DNA of 64,000 nucleotides from Heyndrickxia sporothermodurans (GCA_018333075.1 BORH01000012.1:62001-126000), one strand, 5' to 3'; positions 22,933-32,353 are shown, numbered from the stretch's first letter. Numbers and translations are program-made. Notes: generated by a model not told the origin, from the sequence alone.

Positions 22933-24609
22933 ATGAAAAACAGTTTTTTACCAGTTATTGCTGCGGCACTCGGATTTTTTATGGCACTGTTAGATACGAC
23001 GATTGTAAATGTCTCGTTGCCGAAAATAGCAGATTACTATAACACATCTATTGATCAAATATCTTGGGTTGTAGATAGCTATAATGTTGCCTTTGGAGTC
23101 ATTCTTTTAACTGCAGCTAGGCTAGCTGATCAATTTGGAAGAAAAAGAGTCTTTCAAATAGGTTTATTTTTGTTTATTTTTTCTTCTTTACTATGTGGAC
23201 TTTCACAATCAATTGAACTTCTTGTAATTTTTCGGGCTGTTCAGGGATTAGCGGCTGCAATGATTGTCCCAGTCAGTATTCCGATGGTGTTGGTTTATAC
23301 TCCCTCTGAGAAAATCGGGGGTGTTACCGCATTATTTGGTGTTATGTCAGGAATCGCTGCAGCATCAGGGCCAACTCTAGGGGGAATTCTCTCTGAAAAC
23401 TTTAGTTGGCAATGGGTATTTTATATTAACATCCCTATTGGAATCGTAACAATTTTATTAGTCCATCTATCGATTCGAGAATCATTTGATCCAACTGCAT
23501 CGAAGACAATTGATTGGGCTGGGATTGTTACATTAACTATTGCATTGTTTTCTTTAATATACGGCTTATTAAAAGTACAGGAGCTAGGATGGTCTTCAAC
23601 TTTTGTAATCGTTTGTTTAGGCTGTGCAATAGGTGGAATCATTTTATTTATTCTAATTGAAAAGAAAATAAAAAATCCGATGTTCCCTATGGATCTATTC
23701 AAAAGCTTTTCATTCACAAGTGGAACAATCGCCATCTTATTTCTTGGGATCGGAATGATGAGTGTTTATTTTCTCATGGCCTTCTATTTAACATCGATTA
23801 AGGGGATTAGCCAAGTTCAGGCAGGATTGGTGCTTAGTTCATCATCAGTAGCAACTATGATGATTACACCATTGGCAGCAAAAGCTTATAAGTGGGGAAC
23901 TAAATGGTTTGGTGTTTTCGGTTTTCTTGTATTTGGTATTGGCGCGTATCTTTTAGGGAATATATCCTTGGATGCATCAATTTTGGTTACTGTCAGTGTT
24001 TTACTCATTATTGGAGTTGGTTCAGGTATGATTTTTAGCCCGTTATCTATCGCTTTAATCATTCAAGCACCTGAAGAAAAGGCAGGGATGGCATCAGGAT
24101 TATTTCAAGTAAGCCGTGCCATCGGATCAGCTATTGGAGTTGCTGTTCTTGTCGTTTTATTACAACATTCAATGAATGATGAAATGAAATTAGCAAAAAA
24201 GGAAATGATGCAGAAGGTAGAAGAGAGTTCTCTATTACTAGAAACGAAAGGGAGAATACAGCAAGAATTATCGAAAATCAGTAATCACCAAACTATCCAA
24301 TCGATTTCATTAAATGAAGTGCTAAACAAAATAGATTTCCAAAAAAATTCAGCTCTAAAAGCTTCTCCATCTACTATGCATAATCAAATTGAGAAACAGT
24401 TTGAAAAAGAAAAGATGGAAATGAAAACGTTATTCCCGAAAATGATAAAAACGTTAGAGACACATTTATCCTCGGCATTTCAATTTGTCTTTCATTTAGG
24501 TTCCATTTCGTTAATTTTAGGAATGATATTTGCTTATTTTAATGGAATAAATTCTAGAGAAATGAAACAGATCATTAGTAAAAAAAATTTTGAAACAGGC
24601 TTGGACTAG
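22933..24609 (+). CDS. MFS drug exporter, DHA2 family (14 TM)
   Basis: Proton-coupled multidrug exporter of 558 residues with 14 predicted helices. The family N-terminus is clear (FFMALLDTTIVNVSLPKIA), followed by motif A in ADQFGRKRVFQIG and motif C-like ASGPTLGGILSENFSW. Between helices 13 and 14 lies an unusually long hydrophilic segment (about residues 410-520, Lys/Glu/Gln-rich, possibly coiled coil). GAGGGG sets the start at 22933; the upstream frame crosses the operator region. A TetR-family gene follows within 100 bases and twin operators cover the promoter, so it is an inducible pump. Substrate unknown. Confidence 0.9.
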   Translation: MKNSFLPVIAAALGFFMALLDTTIVNVSLPKIADYYNTSIDQISWVVDSYNVAFGVILLTAARLADQFGRKRVFQIGLFLFIFSSLLCGLSQSIELLVIFRAVQGLAAAMIVPVSIPMVLVYTPSEKIGGVTALFGVMSGIAAASGPTLGGILSENFSWQWVFYINIPIGIVTILLVHLSIRESFDPTASKTIDWAGIVTLTIALFSLIYGLLKVQELGWSSTFVIVCLGCAIGGIILFILIEKKIKNPMFPMDLFKSFSFTSGTIAILFLGIGMMSVYFLMAFYLTSIKGISQVQAGLVLSSSSVATMMITPLAAKAYKWGTKWFGVFGFLVFGIGAYLLGNISLDASILVTVSVLLIIGVGSGMIFSPLSIALIIQAPEEKAGMASGLFQVSRAIGSAIGVAVLVVLLQHSMNDEMKLAKKEMMQKVEESSLLLETKGRIQQELSKISNHQTIQSISLNEVLNKIDFQKNSALKASPSTMHNQIEKQFEKEKMEMKTLFPKMIKTLETHLSSAFQFVFHLGSISLILGMIFAYFNGINSREMKQIISKKNFETGLD

Positions 24610-24700
24610 AGGAATAAAAGTGTTTAGTTTGCCTAAGCTTTCCCTTTTTCGCTATAATGTGGGCAACTATGATTGTTCAAGACATACGGAATGAGGGATT

Positions 24701-25300
24701 TTGTTGGCAAAAGAGGAGACAAGAGAGAAAATCTTGCAAACAGCATTGCGTTTATTTGGTGAAAAGGGGTATGCGGGTACATCTACTAGAGAGATTGCAG
24801 AACAAGCGGGTGTAAATCATATTACCCTTTTCCGCCATTTTGGAAATAAAGAAAATTTATTTAGAGAGAGTGTTCTTCAACATAAAACAGATAGGGATTA
24901 CTTTCCTAATGTTCAAAAGCAATTTACTGGAGAGATTGAGCATGACTTAAGAATTTTAGCTAAAGCATATTTTGAAGAAAATCTCCCGTTAAAAGAAGTT
25001 ATTTGGGTACATATGCGTGAAATTTACCAAAATAAAGAGTTTGAGAAGCTTTTTTTTGAATACCCTAATAAACTTTTTCATCATCTTGTAGAATATTTAA
25101 AAGAGTTGCACGCACAAGGTAAAATTCCGAAATCTAACTTTGCTTATATCGCTAATATGTTCTACTCAACACTCAATTCCATTCTTATTTTCCAAATGAC
25201 ACTTCCTTATATGAATCAGCATATTAATCCAGATTTAGACGAAATGATTGCAGAAATTGCTCATTTGTATACAATGGGTTTATTACATCCAAGAGAGTGA
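24701..25300 (+). CDS. TetR/AcrR-family regulator
   Basis: TetR-type regulator of 199 residues. The helix-turn-helix is typical (ILQTALRLFGEKGYAGTSTR, AGVNHITLFRHFGNKENLF, residues 10-55). The C-terminal domain is all-helical. Translation begins at one of two adjacent TTG codons (24701 or 24704) after GAGGG. It lies 91 bases after the DHA2 exporter and probably represses it through the twin operators at 22853-22911. A strong terminator follows. Confidence 0.9.
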   Translation: MLAKEETREKILQTALRLFGEKGYAGTSTREIAEQAGVNHITLFRHFGNKENLFRESVLQHKTDRDYFPNVQKQFTGEIEHDLRILAKAYFEENLPLKEVIWVHMREIYQNKEFEKLFFEYPNKLFHHLVEYLKELHAQGKIPKSNFAYIANMFYSTLNSILIFQMTLPYMNQHINPDLDEMIAEIAHLYTMGLLHPRE

Positions 25301-25314
25301 AATTAATCATTTTA

Positions 25315-25349
25315 CAAAGAACCGAGATCTCTTTCTCGGTTCTTTGTAG
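25315..25349 (+). terminator. Terminator after TetR gene
   Basis: AAAGAACCGAGA and its complement TCTCGGTTCTTT form a perfect stem with a T-rich tail. Confidence 0.88.
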
Positions 25350-25504
25350 TTTTATTTGAAGAAAATACATATATTCCTTATAATGGATAATAGAGAACGT
25401 ATGTTTTATTATGTGTAGAATAAAAATGAAATGGGTTTGAGTTATTGTTCAAGAGAAAGATTTAAATCTATCTTAATTAGACAAAATATTCTGGAGATGA
25501 TGAA

Positions 25505-26596
25505 ATGCTTGATGTACGGAATTTGGAATTAGATCCAACGAAGCGTTCAATAGTAATTTCAGATATTCATGGCAATGTAGAACTATTGAAACGCCTATTG
25601 GATAAAATAAATTATACTGAGGAAGATTGTTTATTTATTAATGGTGATCTTTGCGAAAAAGGAAACAATAGCTTAGAAGTAGTTGAATATGTGCGAATAC
25701 TTTCGCAACGTTCGAATGTATACATCACAAAAGGAAATTGTGATTTACTGCATCGTTATGTCTTTAAAGAGAAACAGGAAATCATTTCATATATGCGCAA
25801 TCAAAAGAACTCGATATTAAATGAGATGCTATCTAAATTCAAAAAATCACTGGATGATTTTACTAGCTTACAAGATTTAGCTCAATTTTATCAAAGTCAT
25901 TTTCAAAGTGAAATTGACTGGCTAGAATCAATGCCAATCGCTTACGAAACAGACAAGTTTATTATTATTCATTCAGGTATCGAAAATATTAAAAACTGGA
26001 GACAAACAGATGAAGCTGTTGCTTTATATGGACAAGCTTTTTATGAAAAGGAGCATCAAGCAGATAAAATCGTCATTGTTGGGCATTGGCCAGTTGTTAA
26101 TTATCGATCAACACAAGTAAGTTCCAATAATCCAATTATTGATTTACATAAAAGGATTATTGCATTAGATGGTGGAAATCAAATCAAAGTAGAGGGCCAA
26201 TTAAACGCATTAATCATTGAAAATGGTACATTTTCATTCGCATTTGTCGATGAGCTAATAGATGAAATGCTTGTTCAAAAAGACTATATCGACTCGACGA
26301 AAAGAGTAGGAACCGTTACCTATCCAAATTACGACATGGAAATGATAAAAGAAGAAGAATACTTTACACTTTGTGAAAATAGTAAACTCGGGATTCAGCA
26401 GTGGGTAAAAAATGAATATTTAATAGTTGATGAAGATAGTACACGCTGCAAAAATGATCTTAGTACTACTTTTCTATCTGTCAGGCAAGGAGAAACGGTA
26501 CGGGTGGTAGACGAAAACTGTGCTGGATACATATTAGTAAAGAAGGAAAATGGGGAAGTAGGCTGGGTACCTAAAGATTGCTTACTTCTTGAATAA
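25505..26596 (+). CDS. Calcineurin-like metallophosphoesterase with C-terminal SH3-like segment
   Basis: Phosphoesterase of 363 residues. The dinuclear-metal motifs are present: DIHGN (about 21-25), GDLCEKG (about 47-53), GNCD (about 77-80) and GHWP (about 195-198), as in PP1-type bacterial phosphatases. The catalytic domain ends near residue 245. The remaining 115 residues are extra and finish in a segment resembling an SH3-like fold (FLSVRQGETVRVVDENCAGY, GEVGWVPKDCLLL). Such proteins act on phosphoproteins or nucleotides such as Ap4A. It begins a run of three genes with a NUDIX hydrolase 25 bases downstream. The exact substrate is not known. Confidence 0.88.
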   Translation: MLDVRNLELDPTKRSIVISDIHGNVELLKRLLDKINYTEEDCLFINGDLCEKGNNSLEVVEYVRILSQRSNVYITKGNCDLLHRYVFKEKQEIISYMRNQKNSILNEMLSKFKKSLDDFTSLQDLAQFYQSHFQSEIDWLESMPIAYETDKFIIIHSGIENIKNWRQTDEAVALYGQAFYEKEHQADKIVIVGHWPVVNYRSTQVSSNNPIIDLHKRIIALDGGNQIKVEGQLNALIIENGTFSFAFVDELIDEMLVQKDYIDSTKRVGTVTYPNYDMEMIKEEEYFTLCENSKLGIQQWVKNEYLIVDEDSTRCKNDLSTTFLSVRQGETVRVVDENCAGYILVKKENGEVGWVPKDCLLLE

Positions 26597-26620
26597 TAGA
26601 TAAGAGAGGTCTTTTGGTTT

Positions 26621-27097
26621 ATGAAAGATGAACAAATAAATTATAAATTTTGGACAGTTGTCATGATTCAAAATAGAGATGAAGTGCTTTTGTTGAATCG
26701 GCAGCATGATGATTTTAAAGGGTATATTCCACCGGGAGGAAAGGTAGAATTTCCTGAAAGGTTTAGCGATGGAGCCATTCGCGAGGTGAAGGAGGAAACA
26801 GGTCTTGAGGTTTGTGATTTGAAGTTTAAAGGAATTTCAGAATTTGTTAATCCTGCTACGCAAGATCGGTATATAATGTTTAATTATTGGACCGATCAGT
26901 ATAAAGGTGAGCTGTTAGAGGATCCGCCTGAGGGTGAATTAAAGTGGGTGAAAATAGCAGAATTAGATCAATATCCAATGCAGGAGGATATTAGAAAAAG
27001 AATTCATCTGTTTTTTTCAGAAGGGACATTTGAGGTACATACTATCTGGGATGAAAAGTCGAAAGCCCCTAAGGAGACATATATAAGACATACGTAA
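26621..27097 (+). CDS. NUDIX hydrolase (8-oxo-dGTP diphosphatase-like)
   Basis: NUDIX enzyme of 158 residues. The Nudix box is intact (GGKVEFPERFSDGAIREVKE then ETGLEV, about residues 38-63), with the REVKEE metal site. The N-terminus NYKFWTVVMIQNRDEVLLLN and the overall length match MutT/MutX-like 8-oxo-dGTP diphosphatases. It lies 25 bases after the metallophosphoesterase and 44 before a Rossmann protein, likely cotranscribed. A nucleotide clean-up role is probable; exact substrate is unproven. Confidence 0.9.
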   Translation: MKDEQINYKFWTVVMIQNRDEVLLLNRQHDDFKGYIPPGGKVEFPERFSDGAIREVKEETGLEVCDLKFKGISEFVNPATQDRYIMFNYWTDQYKGELLEDPPEGELKWVKIAELDQYPMQEDIRKRIHLFFSEGTFEVHTIWDEKSKAPKETYIRHT

Positions 27098-27140
27098 TTT
27101 TTGGTTTTTTAATTCATTTTTCAGAAAGGGGTGGGATTAA

Positions 27141-27689
27141 ATGAGTCATGCATTAGTCATTGGAGGGACAGGGATGCTCTCTAATGTGTCCCTGTGGCTA
27201 GTTAGTCAAGGCTATCATGTATCTGTAATCGGGAGAAATCTGCAACGAATGGAAAGCCTGTTGGGAAGGTCCACAGATAAACATGCTATCACTCCTGTAT
27301 TTGTAGATTATAGTGATGATAATCAATTAAAGGAAGAATTAAAGTCTACCATCGAGAAAAATGGTCCGTGTGAGTTGGTTGTTGCTTGGGTCCATTCCTA
27401 TGCAGAGAGTGCAATAGAAACCATTTCTCAAGAAGTCTCCATTCAAAATGGAGAATGGAGACTCTTTCATGTTTTAGGTAGTAATAAGGACATAAATGAA
27501 ATCAAAAGGAAAATAAATATTCCAGAATCCTGTAAATATCGGCAAATACAATTAGGCTTTATTCTTGAAAATGATCATTCGAGGTGGCTAACTAATGAGG
27601 AAATTTCTCAAGGAGTAATCGATTCTATTCAAAATGAACGATTGATTCATACGGTAGGAACTATTGAGCCATGGGAAAAACGTCCATAA
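27141..27689 (+). CDS. Short Rossmann-fold (SDR-like) protein
   Basis: Protein of 182 residues with an N-terminal nucleotide-binding motif GGTGMLS (residues 8-14) and an NADP-type Arg at GRN (about 32-34), so a Rossmann fold is clear. The SDR catalytic YxxxK is not evident: the region after the central strand is short and reads FHVLGSNKDINEIKRK. It may bind NAD(P) without classic dehydrogenase activity. AAAGGGGTGG precedes the ATG. It is the last of the three-gene run. Confidence 0.8.
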   Translation: MSHALVIGGTGMLSNVSLWLVSQGYHVSVIGRNLQRMESLLGRSTDKHAITPVFVDYSDDNQLKEELKSTIEKNGPCELVVAWVHSYAESAIETISQEVSIQNGEWRLFHVLGSNKDINEIKRKINIPESCKYRQIQLGFILENDHSRWLTNEEISQGVIDSIQNERLIHTVGTIEPWEKRP

Positions 27690-27765
27690 GTTGAATAATA
27701 GCCTTTATTTAATTTTAGATTTGTAAAGTAATTGCAGTAATTTAGGAGAATCATTCAAAAGTCAC

Positions 27766-27793
27766 TTGAAATATACTGAAAATTAAGTAAAAT
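27766..27793 (+). promoter_or_regulatory. Putative promoter of the structured leader
   Basis: TTGAAA (27766-27771), 16 bases, TAAAAT (27788-27793). A start near 27800 would place the first leader hairpin at the very 5' end of the RNA. Confidence 0.5.
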
Positions 27794-27803
27794 AAAGTTA
27801 TAG

Positions 27804-27967
27804 ATTCTTCGGCCCTATCCGTCTTACCACGGAAGGAAGGGAAGAAATAGAAATTGATTATATTAATGACTGTTAAGATTACATGTCCATTCTTTACCGA
27901 ATGGTGTTCATGAATCATAAAGCCAGTCCATATCACAGGGGTATTGTGTGATGGGCTGGCTTTTTGT
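27804..27967 (+). ncRNA. Structured leader RNA ending in a terminator (riboswitch candidate)
   Basis: Three consecutive hairpins fill this otherwise geneless 472-base gap. Hairpin 1 is 27805-27846 (TTCTT/AAGAA, CCCT/AGGG, CCGT/ACGG layers with a purine-rich 3' side). Hairpin 2 is 27877-27916 (GATT/AATC, CATG/CATG, CCATTC/GAATGG). The third is a long intrinsic terminator, 27920-27966 (AAGCCAG/CTGGCTT plus inner pairs, then T-run). The permease-aminotransferase-dehydrogenase operon starts 196 bases later. I do not recognise a known riboswitch class. It could be a metabolite-sensing leader, a small RNA, or a terminated trailer of the preceding gene. Confidence 0.55.
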
Positions 27968-28162
27968 ATTAATAGATTACTTTTTTACAGCAAAAATAAT
28001 AGTGCAAACCACTAGGAGGTGAATAAAACAAGGGATAATGATAAAAAAATATTAGTACTAAAATTTGCTGGTCACTAAGTTGTTCATCTATGAGTTACAT
28101 ACTATTTCATTTTTTATATGGAGACTCTTGAGAGAAGAGTCAGATGAGATAGGGGGAGCTAG

Positions 28163-29563
28163 ATGTCAAAGAGCAATGATTTTAGTAGAGTGCTATCACG
28201 GGCAGATGTTATTGTTTTAGCCTTTGGCGCAATGATTGGTTGGGGCTGGGTTGTATTATCGGGAGATTGGATTTCGAAGGCAGGATCTGCAGGAGCCATC
28301 ATTGCTTTTATTATTGGTGGGATTATGGTTACCTTTGTTGGTTTGGTTTATTCTGAACTGACGACTGCACTTCCGAAAACGGGTGGAGCCCATCATTTTG
28401 CCCAAGCAGCATTTGGGAAAAGAGCGGCTTTTGTCGTGTCGTGGTCAATCTTATTAGGATATGTGTCAGTTGTTGCATTTGAGGCAGTGGCGTTGCCAAC
28501 CGTTATTGAATATATATTTCCACATTATCAGGTTGGATATATGTGGACGATTGCAGGCTGGGATGTTTATTTTTCCTGGGTTGCTGTTGGAATGGTTGGA
28601 TCTATCATTGTGACTTGGATTAATTTTATTGGTGTAAAGCAGGCGGCAGTCCTGCAGCTAGTATTAACCCTCTTGTTGGCTGTAGTAGGTCTAAGCTTAA
28701 TTTTCGGCTCTGCGTTTGGTGGAGAAGTGAAAAACATGGATCCTCTTTTTTCAGGTGGGATGGCCGGACTGATGGGGGTAATGATTATGACGCCATTTAT
28801 GTTTGTTGGTTTTGATGTTATTCCGCAAATGGCTGAAGAAATGAATATCCCCAAAAAAACGGTTGGAAGAGTTCTTATTCTATCAGTAGGTTTGGCGGTA
28901 TTATGGTACGTTTTCATTATTTTAGGTGTGTCACTATCGTTAAGTGAAGGTCAGTTAAAGCTTGCAAGTCTTCCTACGGCTGATGCAATGGGGGCGGTAT
29001 TCGGCTCTGCATTGTTTTCCAAAATATTAATACTTGGAGGAATTGCTGGGATATTAACGAGCTGGAACGCATTTATTATAGGGGGGAGCCGTGTGATGTA
29101 TGCCATGGCTCAAGATGGGATGCTGCCTAAATGGTTTGGTCAGCTTCACCCAAAATATAAAACTCCTAAAAATGCCATATTAGTAATCGGACTATTAGCT
29201 ACCTTCTGTCCACTTCTTGGTCGTCCAGCACTAGTTTGGCTAGTTGATGCTGGTGGACTATCAATTGTAATCGCTTACTTTATTGTTTCTATTTCATTTG
29301 TTGTTCTAAGAAAGACGCAACCAGATCTTCATCGTCCATTTCAGGCAGGAAAAAGTAATATAGTTGGTATTTTAGCTTCAATTTTAAGCATAGGATTTAT
29401 CGTATTGTATATGCCAGGTATGCCTGCATCACTTATATGGCCATATGAATGGGTTCTGTTTGGTGCATGGTGGATCATTGGTCTAATATTCTTCATAAGA
29501 ATTCCTAAAGTAACTAGTAGTATGAAACCAATAACGATTACGAACGAATCTTTTAAGGAGTGA
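28163..29563 (+). CDS. APC-superfamily amino acid/amine permease
   Basis: Permease of 466 residues with about twelve helices. The APC signature is at the N-terminus (VIVLAFGAMIGWGWVVLSGD), followed by ALPKTGGAHHFAQ and GFDVIPQMAEEMNIPKKTVG (about 215-235). AGGGGGAG precedes the ATG. It is the first gene of an operon with an omega-aminotransferase five bases after its stop and a succinate-semialdehyde dehydrogenase beyond, so it most likely imports the amine or omega-amino acid they degrade (GABA, putrescine, beta-alanine or similar). Confidence 0.9.
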   Translation: MSKSNDFSRVLSRADVIVLAFGAMIGWGWVVLSGDWISKAGSAGAIIAFIIGGIMVTFVGLVYSELTTALPKTGGAHHFAQAAFGKRAAFVVSWSILLGYVSVVAFEAVALPTVIEYIFPHYQVGYMWTIAGWDVYFSWVAVGMVGSIIVTWINFIGVKQAAVLQLVLTLLLAVVGLSLIFGSAFGGEVKNMDPLFSGGMAGLMGVMIMTPFMFVGFDVIPQMAEEMNIPKKTVGRVLILSVGLAVLWYVFIILGVSLSLSEGQLKLASLPTADAMGAVFGSALFSKILILGGIAGILTSWNAFIIGGSRVMYAMAQDGMLPKWFGQLHPKYKTPKNAILVIGLLATFCPLLGRPALVWLVDAGGLSIVIAYFIVSISFVVLRKTQPDLHRPFQAGKSNIVGILASILSIGFIVLYMPGMPASLIWPYEWVLFGAWWIIGLIFFIRIPKVTSSMKPITITNESFKE

Positions 29564-29568
29564 TTTGA

Positions 29569-30888
29569 ATGATAAAAACAGATATCCATGAAAGGTTAAT
29601 TGATTTAGATAAAAAACACTTTATTCATCCAACCTCTTCATTAAAACTACAGAACGAGAAGGGTGCACCATTTATTTTTACAAGTGGAAACGGGGTTTAT
29701 TTAACGGATACGACTGGACGGAAGGTATTAGAGGGCATGGCCTCCCTATGGAATGTCAATATTGGTTATGGTCGCAAAGAATTAGCTGAAGCTGCTTATG
29801 ATCAAATGTCAAAGCTTGCTTTTACAAATTCCTTTTCATCAATGAGCAATGAGCCTGCAATCAAGTTAGCTGCAAAGCTTGCAGAATTAGCTCCCGGAAA
29901 TCTAAATGCCGTTTTTTTTACATCTGGAGGGTCTGAGTCAAATGATACTGCTTATAAACTAGCACGCTATTATTGGAAGCTTAAAGGTTTACCAGAGAAG
30001 AAGAAAATTATTTCGCAGAAAAAGGGTTATCACGGCGTGAATATTGGTGCTACCAGTGCAACCGGAATTTCTCCATTCCATACATTAACCAATTCTCCAG
30101 CACCTGATTTTGTACATGTAGACACCTTCTCGATTGACTCGCTTAAGGCATGCATTGAAAGAGAAGGGGCGGATACGATCGCTGCCTTTATTACTGAGCC
30201 TGTTCAAGGAGCAGGAGGGGTGAATATTGCTCCTGATGGTTATCTTCAAGAAGTGCGATCCATTTGTGACGAACATGACATTCTGCTTATTGTTGATGAA
30301 GTCATCACTGGCTTTGGTCGTACGGGAAAAATGTTCGCTTGTGAGCATTACGGAATTGTTCCAGATTTAATGCTGTTTGCAAAAGGCGTGACAAGCGGCT
30401 ACATCCCACTTGGAGGAGTAATGGTAACAGATAAGATACATCAAGATTTAGTAGAACTATCTGATGGTACTCTTCTCCACGGCTATACTTACAGTGGTCA
30501 TGCAACTGCTTGCGCTGTCGGCTTGAAAAACATTGAAATTATTGAAAGTGAGAATTTGGTGGAGAATTCGAGATTAATGGGTGAAGAACTGTTAAATGGT
30601 TTTAAGGAGCTGCGAATGGAATTTGCCTTTATTGGAGAGGTACGAACGCTTGGACTAATTGGTGCCATCGAAATGGTGAATCCAGCAACAAAGAAGCGCT
30701 TTGATAGTCTAATTGCTCCGCGAGTAAGTGAAGAGGCAGCAAAACGAGGGTTGATTGTTCGTACGGTTGTTTTTGAAGGGATGGATACTGTCGTTTTCTC
30801 ACCACCATTAGTCATTAATAAACAAGAAATAAATGAGCTTATCTCTATTTTACGAAGTGCTTTAGTAGCTGTTCAAGAAAGTCTATAA
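29569..30888 (+). CDS. Class III PLP-dependent aminotransferase
   Basis: Omega-amino-acid transaminase of 439 residues. PLP-site motifs are intact: FFTSGGSESNDTAYKLAR (phosphate-binding, about 115-132), GYHGVNIGATSATG, IVDEVITGFGRTGKMF (Asp stacking on the pyridine ring), and the Schiff-base Lys in FAKGVTSGYIPLGG (about 285). It moves the terminal amino group of an amine or omega-amino acid to pyruvate or 2-oxoglutarate. The downstream gabD-type gene would oxidise the semialdehyde formed. AAGGAGTGA overlaps the end of the permease gene. GABA, taurine and diamines are all possible substrates. Confidence 0.92.
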   Translation: MIKTDIHERLIDLDKKHFIHPTSSLKLQNEKGAPFIFTSGNGVYLTDTTGRKVLEGMASLWNVNIGYGRKELAEAAYDQMSKLAFTNSFSSMSNEPAIKLAAKLAELAPGNLNAVFFTSGGSESNDTAYKLARYYWKLKGLPEKKKIISQKKGYHGVNIGATSATGISPFHTLTNSPAPDFVHVDTFSIDSLKACIEREGADTIAAFITEPVQGAGGVNIAPDGYLQEVRSICDEHDILLIVDEVITGFGRTGKMFACEHYGIVPDLMLFAKGVTSGYIPLGGVMVTDKIHQDLVELSDGTLLHGYTYSGHATACAVGLKNIEIIESENLVENSRLMGEELLNGFKELRMEFAFIGEVRTLGLIGAIEMVNPATKKRFDSLIAPRVSEEAAKRGLIVRTVVFEGMDTVVFSPPLVINKQEINELISILRSALVAVQESL

Positions 30889-30901
30889 GGGAGGATCAAG
30901 T

Positions 30902-32353
30902 ATGCTTATTGGTCAAAAAGAAAAAGGGATTTTTATTAACGGAGAATGGCGTGATTCTTACTCAGGTACGTATCGAACAATAACCAATCCAGCAACATTA
31001 GAAAAGTTGACTGAAATATCTTATGGTGGCAAGGAGGAAGCATTGGAAGCAGTTGAAGAAGCAAAAGCTGCATTCCCTTTTTGGGCGAAAAAAACAGCAA
31101 GGGAGCGCTCTGTGTTTTTATATAAAGCATATGAAAAAATGCTTGAATGCAAGGAGCAGCTTGCTCAAATCCTCACCTCTGAGCAAGGAAAGCCGCTAAC
31201 TGAAGCCCGGACTGAAATTGAATCAGCCGCAAGCTATTTACTATGGTATGCAGAGGAAGCCAATCGAGTATATGGTGAGATTATACCGCCATCTAAAGCG
31301 AATAAGCGGTCCCTTGTTATTCCGCAGGCCATTGGTGTAATTGCTGCGATTACACCATGGAATTTTCCAGCATCGATGGTGACGAGAAAACTTGGTCCAT
31401 CGTTAGCTGCTGGCTGTACTGTTGTGCTAAAGCCCGCATCACAAACACCTTTAACAGCAATGGCGATTGTGAAAATTTTTGAAGAAGTCGGGCTGCCAAA
31501 GGGAGTTTTAAACCTAGTTGCGGGTGATGCTAAGGGGATTGGAGAAGCATTGACACAAAGTCCTGATGTACGCCTAATCACATTCACTGGATCAACTGAG
31601 GTTGGCAGAGATTTAATGAAAAATAGCGCTCAGCATATTAAAAAGCTCTCACTTGAGTTAGGTGGGCATGCTCCTATTCTAGTAATGGATGACGCAAATA
31701 TTGAGGTGGCCGTTGATTTAACCATTGCTAGCAAATTTAGAAATTGCGGGCAAACATGTATTTGTGCAAATAGGGTCTATGTTCATGAAAAGATTGCCAA
31801 TGAGTTTGTTGAAAAGCTGGCGGTTAAGGTGAAAAGCATGGAAATTGGCAATGGCAGCGAAGAATCAACGGTGATTGGTCCAATGATTGACCGAAACGCT
31901 GTAGAAAAGGTAACCGAGCATGTAGAGGATGCAGTAAATCAAGGGGCAACAATCGTGACAGGTGGGAAGGAATGGCTAGGAAATTTAGAAGGACATTTCT
32001 ATGAGCCTACTGTACTTGTAGATGTAAATGACCATATGAAGGTGATGAACGAGGAAACCTTTGGTCCAGTGTTGCCAATTGAAACATTTGACTCCATTGA
32101 AGCTATTATAGACAAAGCAAATCAGCTCCCATATGGGTTAGCAGCCTATATCATGACAGAAAGCACAAATCGTGTTTTTCAGCTAACAGAGGCTCTTGAA
32201 TACGGCATTATTGGAGTAAACGATGTATTCCCAGCTACCGCAGAAGCACCATTTGGAGGAATTAAGGAATCTGGATTTGGAAAAGAAGGCGGCAAGGAAG
32301 GAATACTAGAGTTTGTTGAAATGAAATATGTATCTATTGGTATGACCAATTGA
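30902..32353 (+). CDS. gabD: NAD(P)-dependent succinate-semialdehyde dehydrogenase
   Basis: Aldehyde dehydrogenase of 483 residues, closely resembling E. coli GabD along its length. Motifs: ITPWNFPASMVTRKLGPSLA (cofactor region), VVLKPASQTPLTA, FTGSTEVGRDLM, catalytic Glu in LELGGHAPILV (about 255) and catalytic Cys in GQTCICANRV (about 288), ending in GGIKESGFGKEGGKEGI. It oxidises succinate semialdehyde to succinate, feeding the TCA cycle. The aldehyde-site loop NDVFPATAEAPFGG differs somewhat from E. coli GabD, so a related semialdehyde is possible. It lies 14 bases after the aminotransferase and is followed by a terminator. Confidence 0.92.
   Translation: MLIGQKEKGIFINGEWRDSYSGTYRTITNPATLEKLTEISYGGKEEALEAVEEAKAAFPFWAKKTARERSVFLYKAYEKMLECKEQLAQILTSEQGKPLTEARTEIESAASYLLWYAEEANRVYGEIIPPSKANKRSLVIPQAIGVIAAITPWNFPASMVTRKLGPSLAAGCTVVLKPASQTPLTAMAIVKIFEEVGLPKGVLNLVAGDAKGIGEALTQSPDVRLITFTGSTEVGRDLMKNSAQHIKKLSLELGGHAPILVMDDANIEVAVDLTIASKFRNCGQTCICANRVYVHEKIANEFVEKLAVKVKSMEIGNGSEESTVIGPMIDRNAVEKVTEHVEDAVNQGATIVTGGKEWLGNLEGHFYEPTVLVDVNDHMKVMNEETFGPVLPIETFDSIEAIIDKANQLPYGLAAYIMTESTNRVFQLTEALEYGIIGVNDVFPATAEAPFGGIKESGFGKEGGKEGILEFVEMKYVSIGMTN

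Noticed and set aside
27890-27925. Resemblance of ATGGTGTTC ... CATAAAGCC to a fluoride riboswitch
   Set aside because: The required flanking stems and pseudoknot partners are not evident, the segment pairs better in another hairpin, and the downstream genes are unrelated to fluoride.
28019-28078. GTG-started frame of 19 codons before the permease gene
   Set aside because: The GTG is itself inside the AGGAGGTGA site, leaving no binding site upstream; no conserved product.
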